Positions 11,196 through 19,881 are shown, numbered from the stretch's first letter. The stretch: DNA of 64,000 nucleotides from Maritimibacter sp. (GCA_017792445.1 CP051232.1:2020001-2084000); one strand, 5' to 3'. The notes: generated by a model not told the origin, from the sequence alone. Translations and numbers: made by a program.

Positions 11196-11330
11196 CGGTC
11201 CCCATCAAAGGGGAACCTTTCGGGCCTATGGGAGACTGTCTACCGGGACCGAGAGGCCGGAAGATGCCCGAAATTACCAACACACACCGGGTCCGATGCC
11301 ATTCTGGTTCCGACGCATACAAGCCGGAAC
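11141..11330 (-). ncRNA. candidate small RNA ending at the 11.14-kb terminator
   Basis: The 414 bases between the Nudix and ureohydrolase genes hold no convincing reading frame but are rich in pairing. Besides the terminator there is a 7-bp closing stem (cggtccc at 11196-11202 with gggaccg at 11245-11251) and a 5-bp hairpin with a GGAA loop (11207-11220). The strong minus-strand terminator implies a minus-strand transcript. Its 5' end is not defined; 11330 is a guess. I checked for SRP RNA, RNase P RNA, 6S and tmRNA hallmarks and found none. The remaining bases up to the ureohydrolase start show only its ribosome binding site. Confidence 0.4.
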
Positions 11331-11552
11331 ACGGGATGAATGCGGCAACGCGCGATGACCCTGTACAACAACTTACTCGTTACTTGTCCGGCCGTTTCCG
11401 AACCGGGATATCCACAGCCACGAAGGGTTTCGTAGGAAGTTTCAAAAAAGATGGAAAAAAATTTTCGACGCGCGGAAACGCATTCCGGTCGGTTGCGTTG
11501 CGGGCGTGGGGGCAGGTGCTAGGCTGACGCCGACAGACGACAGGAGCCCTTG

Positions 11553-12509
11553 ATGAGCGACCCCTTCTTTCACCCCGTGTCGGGCTTTGACCTGCCCCGG
11601 TTTGCAGGCGTGCCCAGCTTCATGCGGCTGCCTGTGGTTCCGCCCGGCCATGACCGGTTCGGCGAGGTGGACATCGGTGTGATCGGGGTTCCGTGGGACA
11701 GCGGAACGACGAACCGCCCCGGCCCGCGTCACGGCCCGCGCCAGTTGCGCGATGCGTCGACGATGATCCGGGCCGAGAACGGCGCGACGGGCGTCCGACC
11801 GTTCGAGGCCGTGAACTGCGCCGACCTTGGCGATGTCGGGCCGAACCCTGCGGATATTCAGGACAGCATGACGCGGATCACCGCGTTCTACGATCAGGTG
11901 ACAGACGCGGGCATCCGTCCGTTGACGGCAGGCGGCGACCACCTGTCCAGCCTGCCGATCCTGCGCGCCCTGGCAAAGGACGCCCCGCTTGGGATGATCC
12001 ACTTCGACAGTCATACGGACTTTTTCCATTCGTATTTCGGGGGCCAGATGTACACCCACGGCACGCCCTTCCGCCGTGCGGTGGAAGAGGGATTGCTGGA
12101 CCCGAAACGGGTGATCCAGATCGGGATTCGTGGCAGCGCCTACGACACCGAGGACAAGGACTTCGCCCGTGCCAACGGGGTGCGCATTGTCGAGATCGAG
12201 GAATTTTTCGCGCGCGGCATTCCCGACGTGATGGCCGAGGCGCGCGACGTGGCCGGCGGCAAGCCGACTTACGTCAGCTATGACATCGACTTCGTCGATC
12301 CGGCCTTCGCTCCGGGCACGGGAACGCCCGAGGTTGGCGGGCCGAACTCGTTCCAGGCGCTTTGCGTCGCGCGGGAACTGGCAGGCGTCGATATTGCGGG
12401 CGCCGACCTTGTCGAGGTCTCGCCGCCCTTCGACGCTTCGGGCGGTACGGCGTTCCTTGGTGTGTCGATCATGTTCGAGATGTTATGCGCCATGGTCGGG
12501 CGCGACTGA
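11553..12509 (+). CDS. speB: agmatinase-family ureohydrolase
   Basis: A 318-residue enzyme of the arginase/agmatinase fold, which hydrolyses a guanidino group to urea using two metal ions. All metal ligands are visible: the His of GGDHLSS, the Asp-His-Asp of HFDSHTD, and the two Asp of YDIDFVDPAFAPGTGTPE. PWDSGTTNRPGPRHGPRQLR near residues 48-67 is typical of the bacterial branch. The ATG follows aggagcccttg. The family includes agmatinase, guanidinobutyrase and guanidine hydrolase, and sequence reading alone cannot choose. No other polyamine gene is adjacent. Confidence 0.85.
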   Translation: MSDPFFHPVSGFDLPRFAGVPSFMRLPVVPPGHDRFGEVDIGVIGVPWDSGTTNRPGPRHGPRQLRDASTMIRAENGATGVRPFEAVNCADLGDVGPNPADIQDSMTRITAFYDQVTDAGIRPLTAGGDHLSSLPILRALAKDAPLGMIHFDSHTDFFHSYFGGQMYTHGTPFRRAVEEGLLDPKRVIQIGIRGSAYDTEDKDFARANGVRIVEIEEFFARGIPDVMAEARDVAGGKPTYVSYDIDFVDPAFAPGTGTPEVGGPNSFQALCVARELAGVDIAGADLVEVSPPFDASGGTAFLGVSIMFEMLCAMVGRD

Positions 12510-12623
12510 CCGCACACGAATTCGTGCGCTGCAATCGGGGATGGACAAGCCACCTTTTGCGCCAGATCATGGTCTCAACCCCACGCTCGCGAGAGTGTTG
12601 GACCGAAGAAAGGAGCCGAAACA

Positions 12624-13022
12624 ATGGCCGAGATGCAGATTTCCGCACGCCGCGTTGCGCACGTGATCTTCCGTGCCCGCGAGCTGGACGCGAAAGTCGG
12701 TCGCTGGGACAGCCCTGGCGACTCGATCGATTCCGACTCGATCCTCGAAATGCGCCGCGGTGACGCCACCGAAACCGAGCTGCGCGAGTTCATCGAGAAC
12801 CTGCCCGAGGACCAGCAGGCAGAGCTGGTGGCGATCATGTGGATCGGACGCGAGACCTTCGAGGCCGAGGAATGGGACGAAGCGGTGCAGACTGCCGTCA
12901 GCGAACGCACCGGCCCGACCTCGACCTACCTGCTGGGCATCCCGATGCTGCCCGACTACCTTGAATCCGGACTCGAGAAGCTGGATGTCGACGTGTCCGA
13001 AGTCGAGGAAGACTTCCTGTAA
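12624..13022 (+). CDS. DUF3775 domain protein
   Basis: A small acidic protein of 132 residues that I recognise as a DUF3775 member, a family common in alphaproteobacteria without known function. It begins MAEMQISARRVAHVIFRARE, is predicted mostly helical and has many Glu/Asp. No signal peptide or membrane segment is visible. The start has aaggag 8 bases ahead. It stands alone between the ureohydrolase and a convergent glycosyltransferase 12 bases away. Confidence 0.75.
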   Translation: MAEMQISARRVAHVIFRARELDAKVGRWDSPGDSIDSDSILEMRRGDATETELREFIENLPEDQQAELVAIMWIGRETFEAEEWDEAVQTAVSERTGPTSTYLLGIPMLPDYLESGLEKLDVDVSEVEEDFL

Positions 13023-13034
13023 TCCCGCATCGCC

Positions 13035-14474
13035 TCAGGGCGTCGCGATACACAGCCCCGGCAACAGGAACAGCTCTTGCGGATGGTCGCTATATGCGCC
13101 GTCCGTGGGGGCCATTTCGGCAAGGTCCATCGCCTCTGCCGGGCAGGGCGGCTCTGACCCCTGTGGCAGCACCAGCAGCACGTCGCCGCCGTCGGCGCGG
13201 TACGGATACTTCAGCGCATAGTGATGCGGCGCGCGGCCCTCTGGCGGGACCGCGTACATGCGGATGCCTGCGTCGCGCCCGGTATAGAACAGGTCGGCGA
13301 GGATATCGCGGTTCGACGCCACGATGGCGCCCACGCCAAGGTCGCCTGCGATGTCGATAATCGTTTCGCTCATCTCGGCGCGGCCAAGATAGCGTGACAG
13401 AAGCTGTTCGCCGTTCCACGTAAAGCTTGCGGGGATCACGCTGGCGATGGGCAGGAGCACGCAGAAGAAGCCGTTGATCGCGAAGGACGTGATCAGCCAC
13501 GCCCGGTGACGGCGCAGAAGCCACGGCACCGCGACCAGCAGCCCGGCGATATAGGTCGCGGCCGCCCAGTTCGCATAGGCGCGGCTTAGCAGAGCCTGCA
13601 CGCAGACGATGGCAAGGATCGGCAGCGCGAAGATCAGCAGGAACTGCACCACCGGCGACCGCTTGCGGGCGCGGGCGGCGATGATCAGCAGCGCGGCGAA
13701 CAGAACCGGCCCGAACACGATGAACTGCGACAGGAAGAACTCGACCAGCCCGCCGAAATTCAGGCTGGCGCGGCTGCCGGGGTCGCGGACCCAGTCGGCA
13801 TTGTCCAGCGTGTGCGACACGGTGGAAAAGCCGTTCAGCAGGTTCCACAGCAGGTTGGGCGAGATCGTCAGAACGAAGACACCAAGGATGATGCCGACGT
13901 TGCGGCGCGTGGGCCGCGCCTCGTGAAAGAAGAACGCCGCCAGCACCGCACAGATCGGATAGTAGATCGCGGCGTATTTCCCAAGGAATGCGAGGCCCAG
14001 CAAAAGCCCCGTCAACGCCGCGGCCTTGCGGTCCTGCGTGTCGAGCACCTTCAGGTACATCGCCAGCGATCCGGCAAGGAACGGGAACATGATCGTATCG
14101 GTCGAGATCAGCAGGCTTGCCAGCGCGACCATCGGCAGCGTCACGTAGGCCAGCGCCGTGAAGATGGCGGCCCGCGTTCCGAACAGCCGATCGGCGATGG
14201 CCCCAAGGATCAGCGCCGTCGCGCCGTGGAACAGCGGCGCCGGCAGGCGGACCCAGAAGGTTGCATCCGAGAAGACGGTGAACAGCCCGATCACCCAGCC
14301 GATCAGGGGCGGCTTGGAGTAGTAGCCAAGCGCCATCTCCTGACCCCACAGCCAGTATTGCGCCTCGTCGACGAAGAGGTCGGTGCCGTTCAGGGCAAGC
14401 AGGACGACGCGGACGAAGGTGATGGCCAAGACGCCCGCGGCTGCGGGGATCAGCCATCGGCGGGTATCAGACAC
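13035..14474 (-). CDS. glycosyltransferase family 39 (ArnT/PMT-like) membrane protein
   Basis: A polytopic inner-membrane protein of 479 residues with about ten hydrophobic segments. It has the N-terminal FVDEAQYW motif carrying the acidic residue of the first periplasmic loop, and the YYSKPPLIGW motif, both typical of ArnT-type transferases that use polyprenyl-phosphate sugars. The GTG at 14474 overlaps the preceding stop by 8 bases and has ggag 8 bases ahead; an ATG at 14489 without a good site is the alternative. It is the last gene of a three-gene operon with a GT2 and a lipid-A-domain protein, pointing to sugar transfer to an envelope lipid. Confidence 0.85.
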   Translation of the reverse strand: MSDTRRWLIPAAAGVLAITFVRVVLLALNGTDLFVDEAQYWLWGQEMALGYYSKPPLIGWVIGLFTVFSDATFWVRLPAPLFHGATALILGAIADRLFGTRAAIFTALAYVTLPMVALASLLISTDTIMFPFLAGSLAMYLKVLDTQDRKAAALTGLLLGLAFLGKYAAIYYPICAVLAAFFFHEARPTRRNVGIILGVFVLTISPNLLWNLLNGFSTVSHTLDNADWVRDPGSRASLNFGGLVEFFLSQFIVFGPVLFAALLIIAARARKRSPVVQFLLIFALPILAIVCVQALLSRAYANWAAATYIAGLLVAVPWLLRRHRAWLITSFAINGFFCVLLPIASVIPASFTWNGEQLLSRYLGRAEMSETIIDIAGDLGVGAIVASNRDILADLFYTGRDAGIRMYAVPPEGRAPHHYALKYPYRADGGDVLLVLPQGSEPPCPAEAMDLAEMAPTDGAYSDHPQELFLLPGLCIATP

Positions 14475-14781
14475 CGCGCTTCTCCGCATGGATCAGCCAC
14501 AGGTTTCGCGCATAGATCACCACGCCGAGCGACTGTCCCAGCACGAAGACCGGGTCGGCGCGGTACAGCGCATAGGTGAACAGGACCAGCCCGCCGCCCA
14601 GCGAGAAATACCAGAAGGCGATCGGAATGACCGAGCGGCGTTCGCGTTCCGATGCGATCCACTGGACAAGGAACCGGCAGGTGAACAGCAACTGCCCGGC
14701 CAGCCCGAAGACCACCCACCAGAACTCGGTCAGGGTGTCGACGTGCAGCCAGTTGAACAAAGTCTGCATCGTGTCGTTCAT
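14467..14781 (-). CDS. lipid-A-disaccharide synthase N-terminal domain-like membrane protein
   Basis: A 104-residue protein with three hydrophobic segments that matches the LAB_N domain: FNWLHVDTLTEFWWVVFGLAGQ, FLVQWIASERERRSVIPIAFWYFS and LWLIHAEKR. Such stand-alone proteins typically accompany GT2 and GT39 genes and may act as a small membrane partner or flippase-like component. The ATG overlaps the stop of the upstream GT2 gene by 4 bases, so translation is coupled. The role is inferred from context. Confidence 0.85.
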   Translation of the reverse strand: MNDTMQTLFNWLHVDTLTEFWWVVFGLAGQLLFTCRFLVQWIASERERRSVIPIAFWYFSLGGGLVLFTYALYRADPVFVLGQSLGVVIYARNLWLIHAEKRGV

Positions 14782-15497
14782 GGGCGCGTTGCCTCTTGCG
14801 GTGCGGCCTTCTTGCGGCGGCGGATCAGCCACGCGACCCCGATCAGGTCGTAGATCCCGACAAGCGCGCGCTGAAGGTTGTTATAGTTCGAATTGCCCGA
14901 TTGCCTTTCCCGGTGCGCAACGTCAACCAGCCGGATGCCCCAGCCGTCGCGCGCGAACAGCGCGGGAAGGTAGCGGTGCATGTGATCGAAGTAGGGCAGC
15001 CGCAGGAAGGCTTCGCGCCGGAACCCCTTCAGGCCGCAGCCGGTGTCGCGGGTCCCGTCCTTCAGCGCCCAGCGGCGGATGCCGTTCGCCAGCCTCGACG
15101 CCAGCCGCTTGGACCACGTGTCCTGCCGCTTGACGCGCTGCCCGGCGACCAGCCCGACGGACACGTCCTCCATCAACGGCACCCACAGCTTCGCCAGTTC
15201 CTCGGGCGGGTTCTGGCCGTCGCCGTCCAGCGTGCAGACAATGGGCGCGCGCGCGGCCAGCACACCGGAATGCACCGCCGCGCTTTGACCGCCCGATGTC
15301 GCGTGCTGCAAAAGACGGACCGGGTGGTCTGCCATCAGTTCTTTCGCGCGGGTTGCGGTGGCGTCGGTCGAGCCGTCGTCGACCACGATGATCTCGTAGT
15401 CGGGCAGCACGGAGCACGCGGCCGAGATACCCTCGACCAGAGGGCCGATGTTGCCCTCTTCGTTCTTCATGGGAATGACGACCGAAACCGCCGGCAT
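14778..15497 (-). CDS. family 2 glycosyltransferase, polyprenyl-phosphate sugar synthase-like
   Basis: This 239-residue GT-A protein resembles dolichol-phosphate mannosyltransferase and ArnC. Visible marks are SVVIPMKNEEGNIGPLVEGI at the N-terminus, IIVVDDGSTDAT, TLDGDGQNPPEE with the DGDGQ donor/metal motif, and TGCGLKGFRREAF. It lacks the two C-terminal transmembrane helices of ArnC/GtrB. It probably loads a sugar onto undecaprenyl phosphate for the GT39 enzyme two genes on. The start at 15497 fits the family N-terminus. Confidence 0.87.
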   Translation of the reverse strand: MPAVSVVIPMKNEEGNIGPLVEGISAACSVLPDYEIIVVDDGSTDATATRAKELMADHPVRLLQHATSGGQSAAVHSGVLAARAPIVCTLDGDGQNPPEELAKLWVPLMEDVSVGLVAGQRVKRQDTWSKRLASRLANGIRRWALKDGTRDTGCGLKGFRREAFLRLPYFDHMHRYLPALFARDGWGIRLVDVAHRERQSGNSNYNNLQRALVGIYDLIGVAWLIRRRKKAAPQEATRP

Positions 15498-15605
15498 GAT
15501 ACGCCCCAAAACCACTGTGACCCGCGCGTCTGTCGCGCGGCATTAACAGGCCGGACGCCGGATTGTCCACCGCGCAGGCCAAGCGTGCGCGGGGCGCCGC
15601 GTGGG

Positions 15606-16637
15606 TCAGCGCTTGAGCGTCGCGCCCAGTTCGATCGTCGGGGTCAGCACAACCTTCTCGCCGCCACCCTCTTCGCCGCTGGCGCGCTGGGCGATGATCC
15701 GGGCCGCTTCACGCCCGATTTCGGCGCGGCAGGCGTCCATGGTGGCCAGCTTGACCGGCAAGCCGTCCAGAAGCTCGACACCGTTGAACCCGGCTAGCCC
15801 GACCCGACCGGGGACGTCGATGTTGTTGTCGAGACAGTACATCAAGCCACCGGCGGCGATCATGTCGTTCGAGTAATACAGGAACTCGAGATCGGGCGAC
15901 CGCTTGAGGATCGTCTCGGTCATCTCGCGGCCCTTCAGCAGGGCAGAGCCGCCCTCGTAGAACTCGCGGTCGTGGATCTCGATCCCTTCCTTGGCAAGCG
16001 CCTGCGTGAACCCCTCGAACCGTTTCCGGGCGCGGTGGTCCAAGGGCATCTTGGTCCCAAGGAAGCCGATCTTGCGATAGCCTTGCTTGACGATGGCCTG
16101 CGCCATCTCGCGGCCGGCGCGGCGGTGCGAGATACCGACCATCGCGTCGATCGGTTCGCCGTCGGTGTCCATGATCTCGACAATCGGGATGCCCGCGGAT
16201 TTCAGCATCGCGCGGCTGGCGTCGGAATGCTCGAGTCCCGCGATGATCACCCCGGACGGACGCCACGACAGCATCTCGTACAGCACCTTCTCTTCGCGCT
16301 CGGGCTTGTAGTTTGTGACGCCGAACACCGGCTGGAAATGGGTTTCGTCCAGTACTTCGGAAATGCCGGACAGCACTTCGGGGAAGACGAGGTTTTTCAG
16401 AGACGGCACGATCACGGCGACAAGGTTCACCCGCTGCGAGGCAAGCGCGCCGGCGATCTTGTTGGGGACGTACCCAAGCTCGCGCGCCGCTTCGAGAACC
16501 TTTTCGCGTGTCGCGGCAGAGACGTCGCCGCGGTTGCGCAGCACCCGGCTGACCGTCATTTCGCTGACGCCCGACGCCTCGGACACATCGCGCAAGGTCA
16601 GGGGACGATTGCCATTCTCGAGATCGTCACTGGCCAC
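15606..16637 (-). CDS. LacI-family transcriptional regulator, GntR/CceR-like
   Basis: A 343-residue repressor with a LacI helix-turn-helix at about residues 14-36 (LTLRDVSEASGVSEMTVSRV), the hinge VPNKIAGALAS, and a periplasmic-binding-protein-like effector domain. Sequence style resembles the gluconate repressor branch. In Rhodobacter a regulator of this branch (CceR) controls central carbon genes, and pckA lies in this window, but identity with CceR is my inference. The start is GTG, with ggagg 7 bases ahead. It is transcribed alone, with a 120-base gap to the rhodanese gene behind it. Confidence 0.85.
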   Translation of the reverse strand: MASDDLENGNRPLTLRDVSEASGVSEMTVSRVLRNRGDVSAATREKVLEAARELGYVPNKIAGALASQRVNLVAVIVPSLKNLVFPEVLSGISEVLDETHFQPVFGVTNYKPEREEKVLYEMLSWRPSGVIIAGLEHSDASRAMLKSAGIPIVEIMDTDGEPIDAMVGISHRRAGREMAQAIVKQGYRKIGFLGTKMPLDHRARKRFEGFTQALAKEGIEIHDREFYEGGSALLKGREMTETILKRSPDLEFLYYSNDMIAAGGLMYCLDNNIDVPGRVGLAGFNGVELLDGLPVKLATMDACRAEIGREAARIIAQRASGEEGGGEKVVLTPTIELGATLKR

Positions 16638-16756
16638 TCTTTATCCTCCATCGACTGCGCGTCTGGGGAAAGTAAGCGCCAATTCGTAAACATGCGCAAG
16701 CAGTCGCACCATCACGCCCCGGCGGTTTGGGCGATGTGGCGCCCATCTGCCGCATC

Positions 16757-17152
16757 TCAGCCGCCTTCGGGTGTCTCCACTGGCAGGCCGGCGTCGCGCC
16801 ATGCAGAGAAGCCGCCGCCGATTTCGGCGACGTTGGTCATTCCGAAGTTTTGCAGCGCATCCGCCGACAGCGCCGACCGCCACGCGCTGGCGCAGAACAG
16901 GATCAGCGTCCGGTCCCCCGCCAGTTCAGGCTTGTGATAGGGCGAGGTCGGGTCGATCCAGAATTCCAGCATGCCGCGCGGCGCGTGGAAGGCGCCCGGC
17001 ACGCGCCCCTCGCGTTTCAACTCGCGCACGTCCCGGATGTCGACAAGCAATGCGTCGCCAGAGTCGGCTTGCGCCTTCGCTTCTTCGGGGGACAGCGTCG
17101 TGATGCGGGCCTTCGCCTCGGCGACAAGCTCTTTCACGGGGCGGATCGGCAT
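16757..17152 (-). CDS. rhodanese-like domain protein
   Basis: A 131-residue cytoplasmic single-domain rhodanese with the active-site Cys87 in FCASAWRSA. Upstream are ALLVDIRDVRELKREGRVPGA (the CH2A region) and the final GGFSAWRDAGLPVE. It may carry persulfide sulfur; the acceptor is unknown. The ATG has aggag 8 bases ahead. It follows the gamma-glutamyltransferase gene by 13 bases and is probably co-transcribed with it, which suggests a link to thiol or glutathione metabolism. Confidence 0.88.
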   Translation of the reverse strand: MPIRPVKELVAEAKARITTLSPEEAKAQADSGDALLVDIRDVRELKREGRVPGAFHAPRGMLEFWIDPTSPYHKPELAGDRTLILFCASAWRSALSADALQNFGMTNVAEIGGGFSAWRDAGLPVETPEGG

Positions 17153-17165
17153 GGCGGTCTTCTCC

Positions 17166-18761
17166 TCAGTAGCCCAACGCGCAGCCGTCCTTGCGGGGGT
17201 CCGAACCCCCTTCGAGGATGCCGGTGTCGTGGTCGATGCGGATCGCCTGTGCGCCGCCGATGCCCACGGGCACGGGCTGCAGCTTGTGGCCACGGTCCGA
17301 AAGGTCCTGTTTCACCGCGTCGGAATAACCGGCCTCGATAGTCAGCGGGCCGCCCGGTTCGGGGAACAGGCGCGGGCCGTCGATGGCGGCCTGCGGGTCC
17401 ATGCCGTAGTCGGTCACGTTGGTCAGGAACCGGCCATGGCCGCAGGACTGGTACTGGCCGCCCATCACGCCGAAGGTCATGTGCAATTTGCCGTCGCGGC
17501 GCAACATGCCGGGAATGATCGTGTGCATCGGACGTTTGCCGCCTGCCGCCTCGTTTGGATGGCCTTCCTCCAGCGTAAAGCCGGCGCCCCGGTTCTGGAA
17601 CAGTATGCCGAACTTGTCGCTGGCAAGGCCGGAGCCGAAGCTGTGGAACACCGAGTAAATCAGCGAGACCGCCATGCGGTCGCGGTCGATAACCGTGATG
17701 TAGATCGTATCCCGATGCACCGCCTCGGACAGCGCGGCGGGCGAGGGCATCGCGCGGGCCGGGTCGATCAGCGCGGCAAGCGCCTTGGCGGTGGCCGGGT
17801 CCAGCATATGCGCAAGCCGGGTCATGTGGTCGGCATCGGCCATGAACCGGGCGCGGGCGTCATAGGCCAGCTTGGTCGCCTCGGTCTCGATATGTGCGCG
17901 TTCCGCACCGAACGGGTCCAACGCGGCAAGATCGAAGTGCGACAGGATATTCGCAAGCAGCAGGGCCGTGGCCCCCTGACCGTTTGGCGGATGCTCGACC
18001 AGATCGGTGCTGCGATAGTCGGTCGACAGCGGGTCGCCCCAAAGGCAGGCGGTTCCGGCGAAATCGTCCAGCGTGTGTGAGCCGCCAAGCGCGTTCAGCG
18101 ATGCGACCATGTCCTCGGCCACTTCGCCCGTGTAGAACCCGGCGCGTCCTTCGGCCGCGATGCGGCGCAGGACTTCGGCTTGCTGCGGGTGGCGGAAAAC
18201 GGTGCCGGGCACCGGCGCGCGGCCGTCGCGGCACAGATAGAAGTCGCGCGCGCGTCCTTGCAGCAGCCCCGCCGATTCGTCCCAGTCCCGCGCAACGCGG
18301 GGTGCGACGGGAACGCCTTCCTCGGCATAGCGGATCGTGGGGGCCAGCACCTCGTCCAGACCCTTGATGCCGTAGTCGTCGCTAAGCTTGCAGAAGGCAT
18401 CGATGGCGCCCGGGATGGTCACCGCCTCGACCCCCGTGGTCGGGATCGCGGTCAGGCCCCGGTCGCGCATCTCTGCCGCGTCCAGACCAAAGGGCGCGCG
18501 GCCCGACCCGTTCAGCGCGACGATCCGCTCGTCCCCCGCCGGCTTGATTAGCGCGAAGCAATCGCCGCCGATGCCGGTCATCTGCGGCTCGCAGATGCCC
18601 AGAAGGACCGCACCGGCGATGGCGGCGTCGACCGCGTTGCCGCCCTGTTCAAGCATGTTGACCGCCACCTTTGCGGCCAGCGGATGCGAGGTGGCGCACA
18701 TGCCATTCGCCGCGAAGACGGGCGAGCGGCCGGGCGCCTGAAACGAGCGCGGTTGGTTCAT
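17166..18761 (-). CDS. gamma-glutamyltransferase family protein
   Basis: This 531-residue Ntn-hydrolase should self-cleave before Thr352 in HRDTIYITVIDRD, the nucleophile position of the family, followed by FGSGLASDKFGILFQNRGAGF. GNAVDAAIAGAVLLGICEPQMTG near residues 41-63 is the family N-terminal signature. No signal peptide is visible, so it is probably cytoplasmic like the YwrD/acylase branch and not a periplasmic glutathione hydrolase. The substrate is open. The start at 18761 matches the expected N-terminus; the ribosome binding site is poor. Confidence 0.87.
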   Translation of the reverse strand: MNQPRSFQAPGRSPVFAANGMCATSHPLAAKVAVNMLEQGGNAVDAAIAGAVLLGICEPQMTGIGGDCFALIKPAGDERIVALNGSGRAPFGLDAAEMRDRGLTAIPTTGVEAVTIPGAIDAFCKLSDDYGIKGLDEVLAPTIRYAEEGVPVAPRVARDWDESAGLLQGRARDFYLCRDGRAPVPGTVFRHPQQAEVLRRIAAEGRAGFYTGEVAEDMVASLNALGGSHTLDDFAGTACLWGDPLSTDYRSTDLVEHPPNGQGATALLLANILSHFDLAALDPFGAERAHIETEATKLAYDARARFMADADHMTRLAHMLDPATAKALAALIDPARAMPSPAALSEAVHRDTIYITVIDRDRMAVSLIYSVFHSFGSGLASDKFGILFQNRGAGFTLEEGHPNEAAGGKRPMHTIIPGMLRRDGKLHMTFGVMGGQYQSCGHGRFLTNVTDYGMDPQAAIDGPRLFPEPGGPLTIEAGYSDAVKQDLSDRGHKLQPVPVGIGGAQAIRIDHDTGILEGGSDPRKDGCALGY

Positions 18762-19070
18762 GCAGGAGGGCCTTTCCGGGTTTTCGGCAAAGCCTACTGC
18801 GTCGCGCGCGGGTCTGGAACCGGAAAAGGCGGGGAAAGTCGCCCGGATAGCGGGCAGGGGCTGAACGGTCCCGACAGGGCACATTGGGTGGGGGCTATAA
18901 TATGCACCCTGCCGGGCTTAGCCATTCAGCTACGATCCCGTTATCCCGCCCGTTGCGGGCTGCGGTGTGACTGACGCAAGGTCATTTCGCGGCGTATCCG
19001 GCACGGTTGCCTCGCCCGCGCCGCAATAATTTACGACCCGCCAACGATTGGCGGGGGCCGGACCACGGGG
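18762..19070. other. 309-base intergenic region, no gene seen
   Basis: This lies between the gamma-glutamyltransferase start and the end of the anti-sigma-factor gene, both on the minus strand. It contains a perfect tataat at 18896-18901 on the plus strand, with no good -35 partner, and an 8-bp hairpin cccgccaa/ttggcggg at 19037-19055 just after the anti-sigma-factor stop that may end that transcript. No reading frame with a plausible start was found. Confidence 0.4.
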
Positions 19071-19547
19071 TCAGGGGCGAGGCGCAAGCGTGATGGACAC
19101 GCGGTTCGTCCCGCCATGCCGCTGGTAGGTCAGCGCGTCGACAAGATGGCGGATCAGGAACCAGCCGTAACCGCCCTCGGGGGTGTCGGCGGCAGTCTCG
19201 GATGGTTCGGGAAGGCGTCCGGATGGCAAGTCGGCATCCGGCATGGGTCGCCCGTCATCCGTGACGCACAGCAAAAGACGTCCGCTGTCCAGCTTCCAGT
19301 CGACGGTGATACGACCGCCGGGGACATCCCGCATGGCATGTTCGACCACGTTGTTCAGCACCTCTGCCAAGACAAGCTCGGCGCGAGAGATCAGATCCGG
19401 TGGTATGTCGCGCGTCCGCCATTCCGCCACGATCCCCGCAAGCGCGTGGCGTACCTCGGCCAGCGTTGGCGTCAGGTGCCAAGGTGGGCGTGGGCATGTC
19501 CCCGTTTCGCCGGCGCCGTCCTGCACTGACGACGTTTCAGGGGGCAT
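19071..19547 (-). CDS. RsbW-like anti-sigma factor / ATP-binding protein
   Basis: A 158-residue protein with a GHKL ATPase domain of the anti-sigma kinase type: the N-box AELVLAEVLNNVVEHAM, the G1 box VTDDGRPM, and GGYGWFLIRHLVDALTY as the G2 region. It should bind and phosphorylate the STAS protein encoded just upstream. The ATG at 19547 overlaps the STAS stop by 11 bases, so the two are co-translated. No sigma factor or PP2C phosphatase gene is nearby, so the target is unknown; alphaproteobacteria usually run the general stress response through PhyR-NepR-EcfG. Confidence 0.83.
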   Translation of the reverse strand: MPPETSSVQDGAGETGTCPRPPWHLTPTLAEVRHALAGIVAEWRTRDIPPDLISRAELVLAEVLNNVVEHAMRDVPGGRITVDWKLDSGRLLLCVTDDGRPMPDADLPSGRLPEPSETAADTPEGGYGWFLIRHLVDALTYQRHGGTNRVSITLAPRP

Positions 19548-19881
19548 CGGCCGGCGCTGCCAGCGCCTGCGCCACATCGGCATGGATGGGAAACACGGTA
19601 TCCATGCGGGTCAGGCTGAACACCTTGGCGACGATGGGGCCAAGCGAGGCGAGTTCCAGCCGTCGGTCGGGAGCAAGATGCTTCATCCCGGCGACGATGG
19701 CGCCAAGGCCGGAGGAATCGAGGAATTCCACCGCCGCAAGGTCCAGAACGACCCGGGGCGGCGCGTCGGCGGTCAGATCGCGAAACGCATCCTTGAACTG
19801 CACCGCGATCACCGCATCAAGCCGCGGTTCCATCGCGCGCACGATCCGGACACCGTCCCGGTCCTCGGCTTCCAGCTGCAT
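19537..19881 (-). CDS. STAS domain anti-anti-sigma factor, RsbV-like
   Basis: This 114-residue STAS protein carries the phosphorylation motif DSSGLGAIV (Asp55, Ser56, Ser57) after a typical LDLAAVEFL strand. When unphosphorylated it should bind the RsbW-like partner. The ATG at 19881 has ggaggg 5 bases ahead, better than an ATG 12 bases earlier. It is the first gene of the pair and diverges from the methionine sulfoxide reductase gene. Confidence 0.85.
   Translation of the reverse strand: MQLEAEDRDGVRIVRAMEPRLDAVIAVQFKDAFRDLTADAPPRVVLDLAAVEFLDSSGLGAIVAGMKHLAPDRRLELASLGPIVAKVFSLTRMDTVFPIHADVAQALAAPADAP

Noticed and set aside
11151-11256. Short similarities to the guanidine-I (ykkC) riboswitch ahead of the ureohydrolase gene (gggttccg at 11152-11159; cgggaccgagag at 11244-11255)
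   Set aside because: The two motifs are in the wrong relative positions, the 3' ykkC block is missing, and gggttccg is paired inside a perfect terminator stem. A covariance search would settle it.
16757-18761. A dedicated glutathione degradation operon (rhodanese plus gamma-glutamyltransferase)
   Set aside because: The gamma-glutamyltransferase homologue lacks a signal peptide and its substrate is not defined; adjacency alone does not prove a pathway.
18896-18901. A perfect tataat upstream of the gamma-glutamyltransferase gene on the plus strand
   Set aside because: No -35 element at 16-18 bases and no plus-strand gene follows; it probably is not a promoter.
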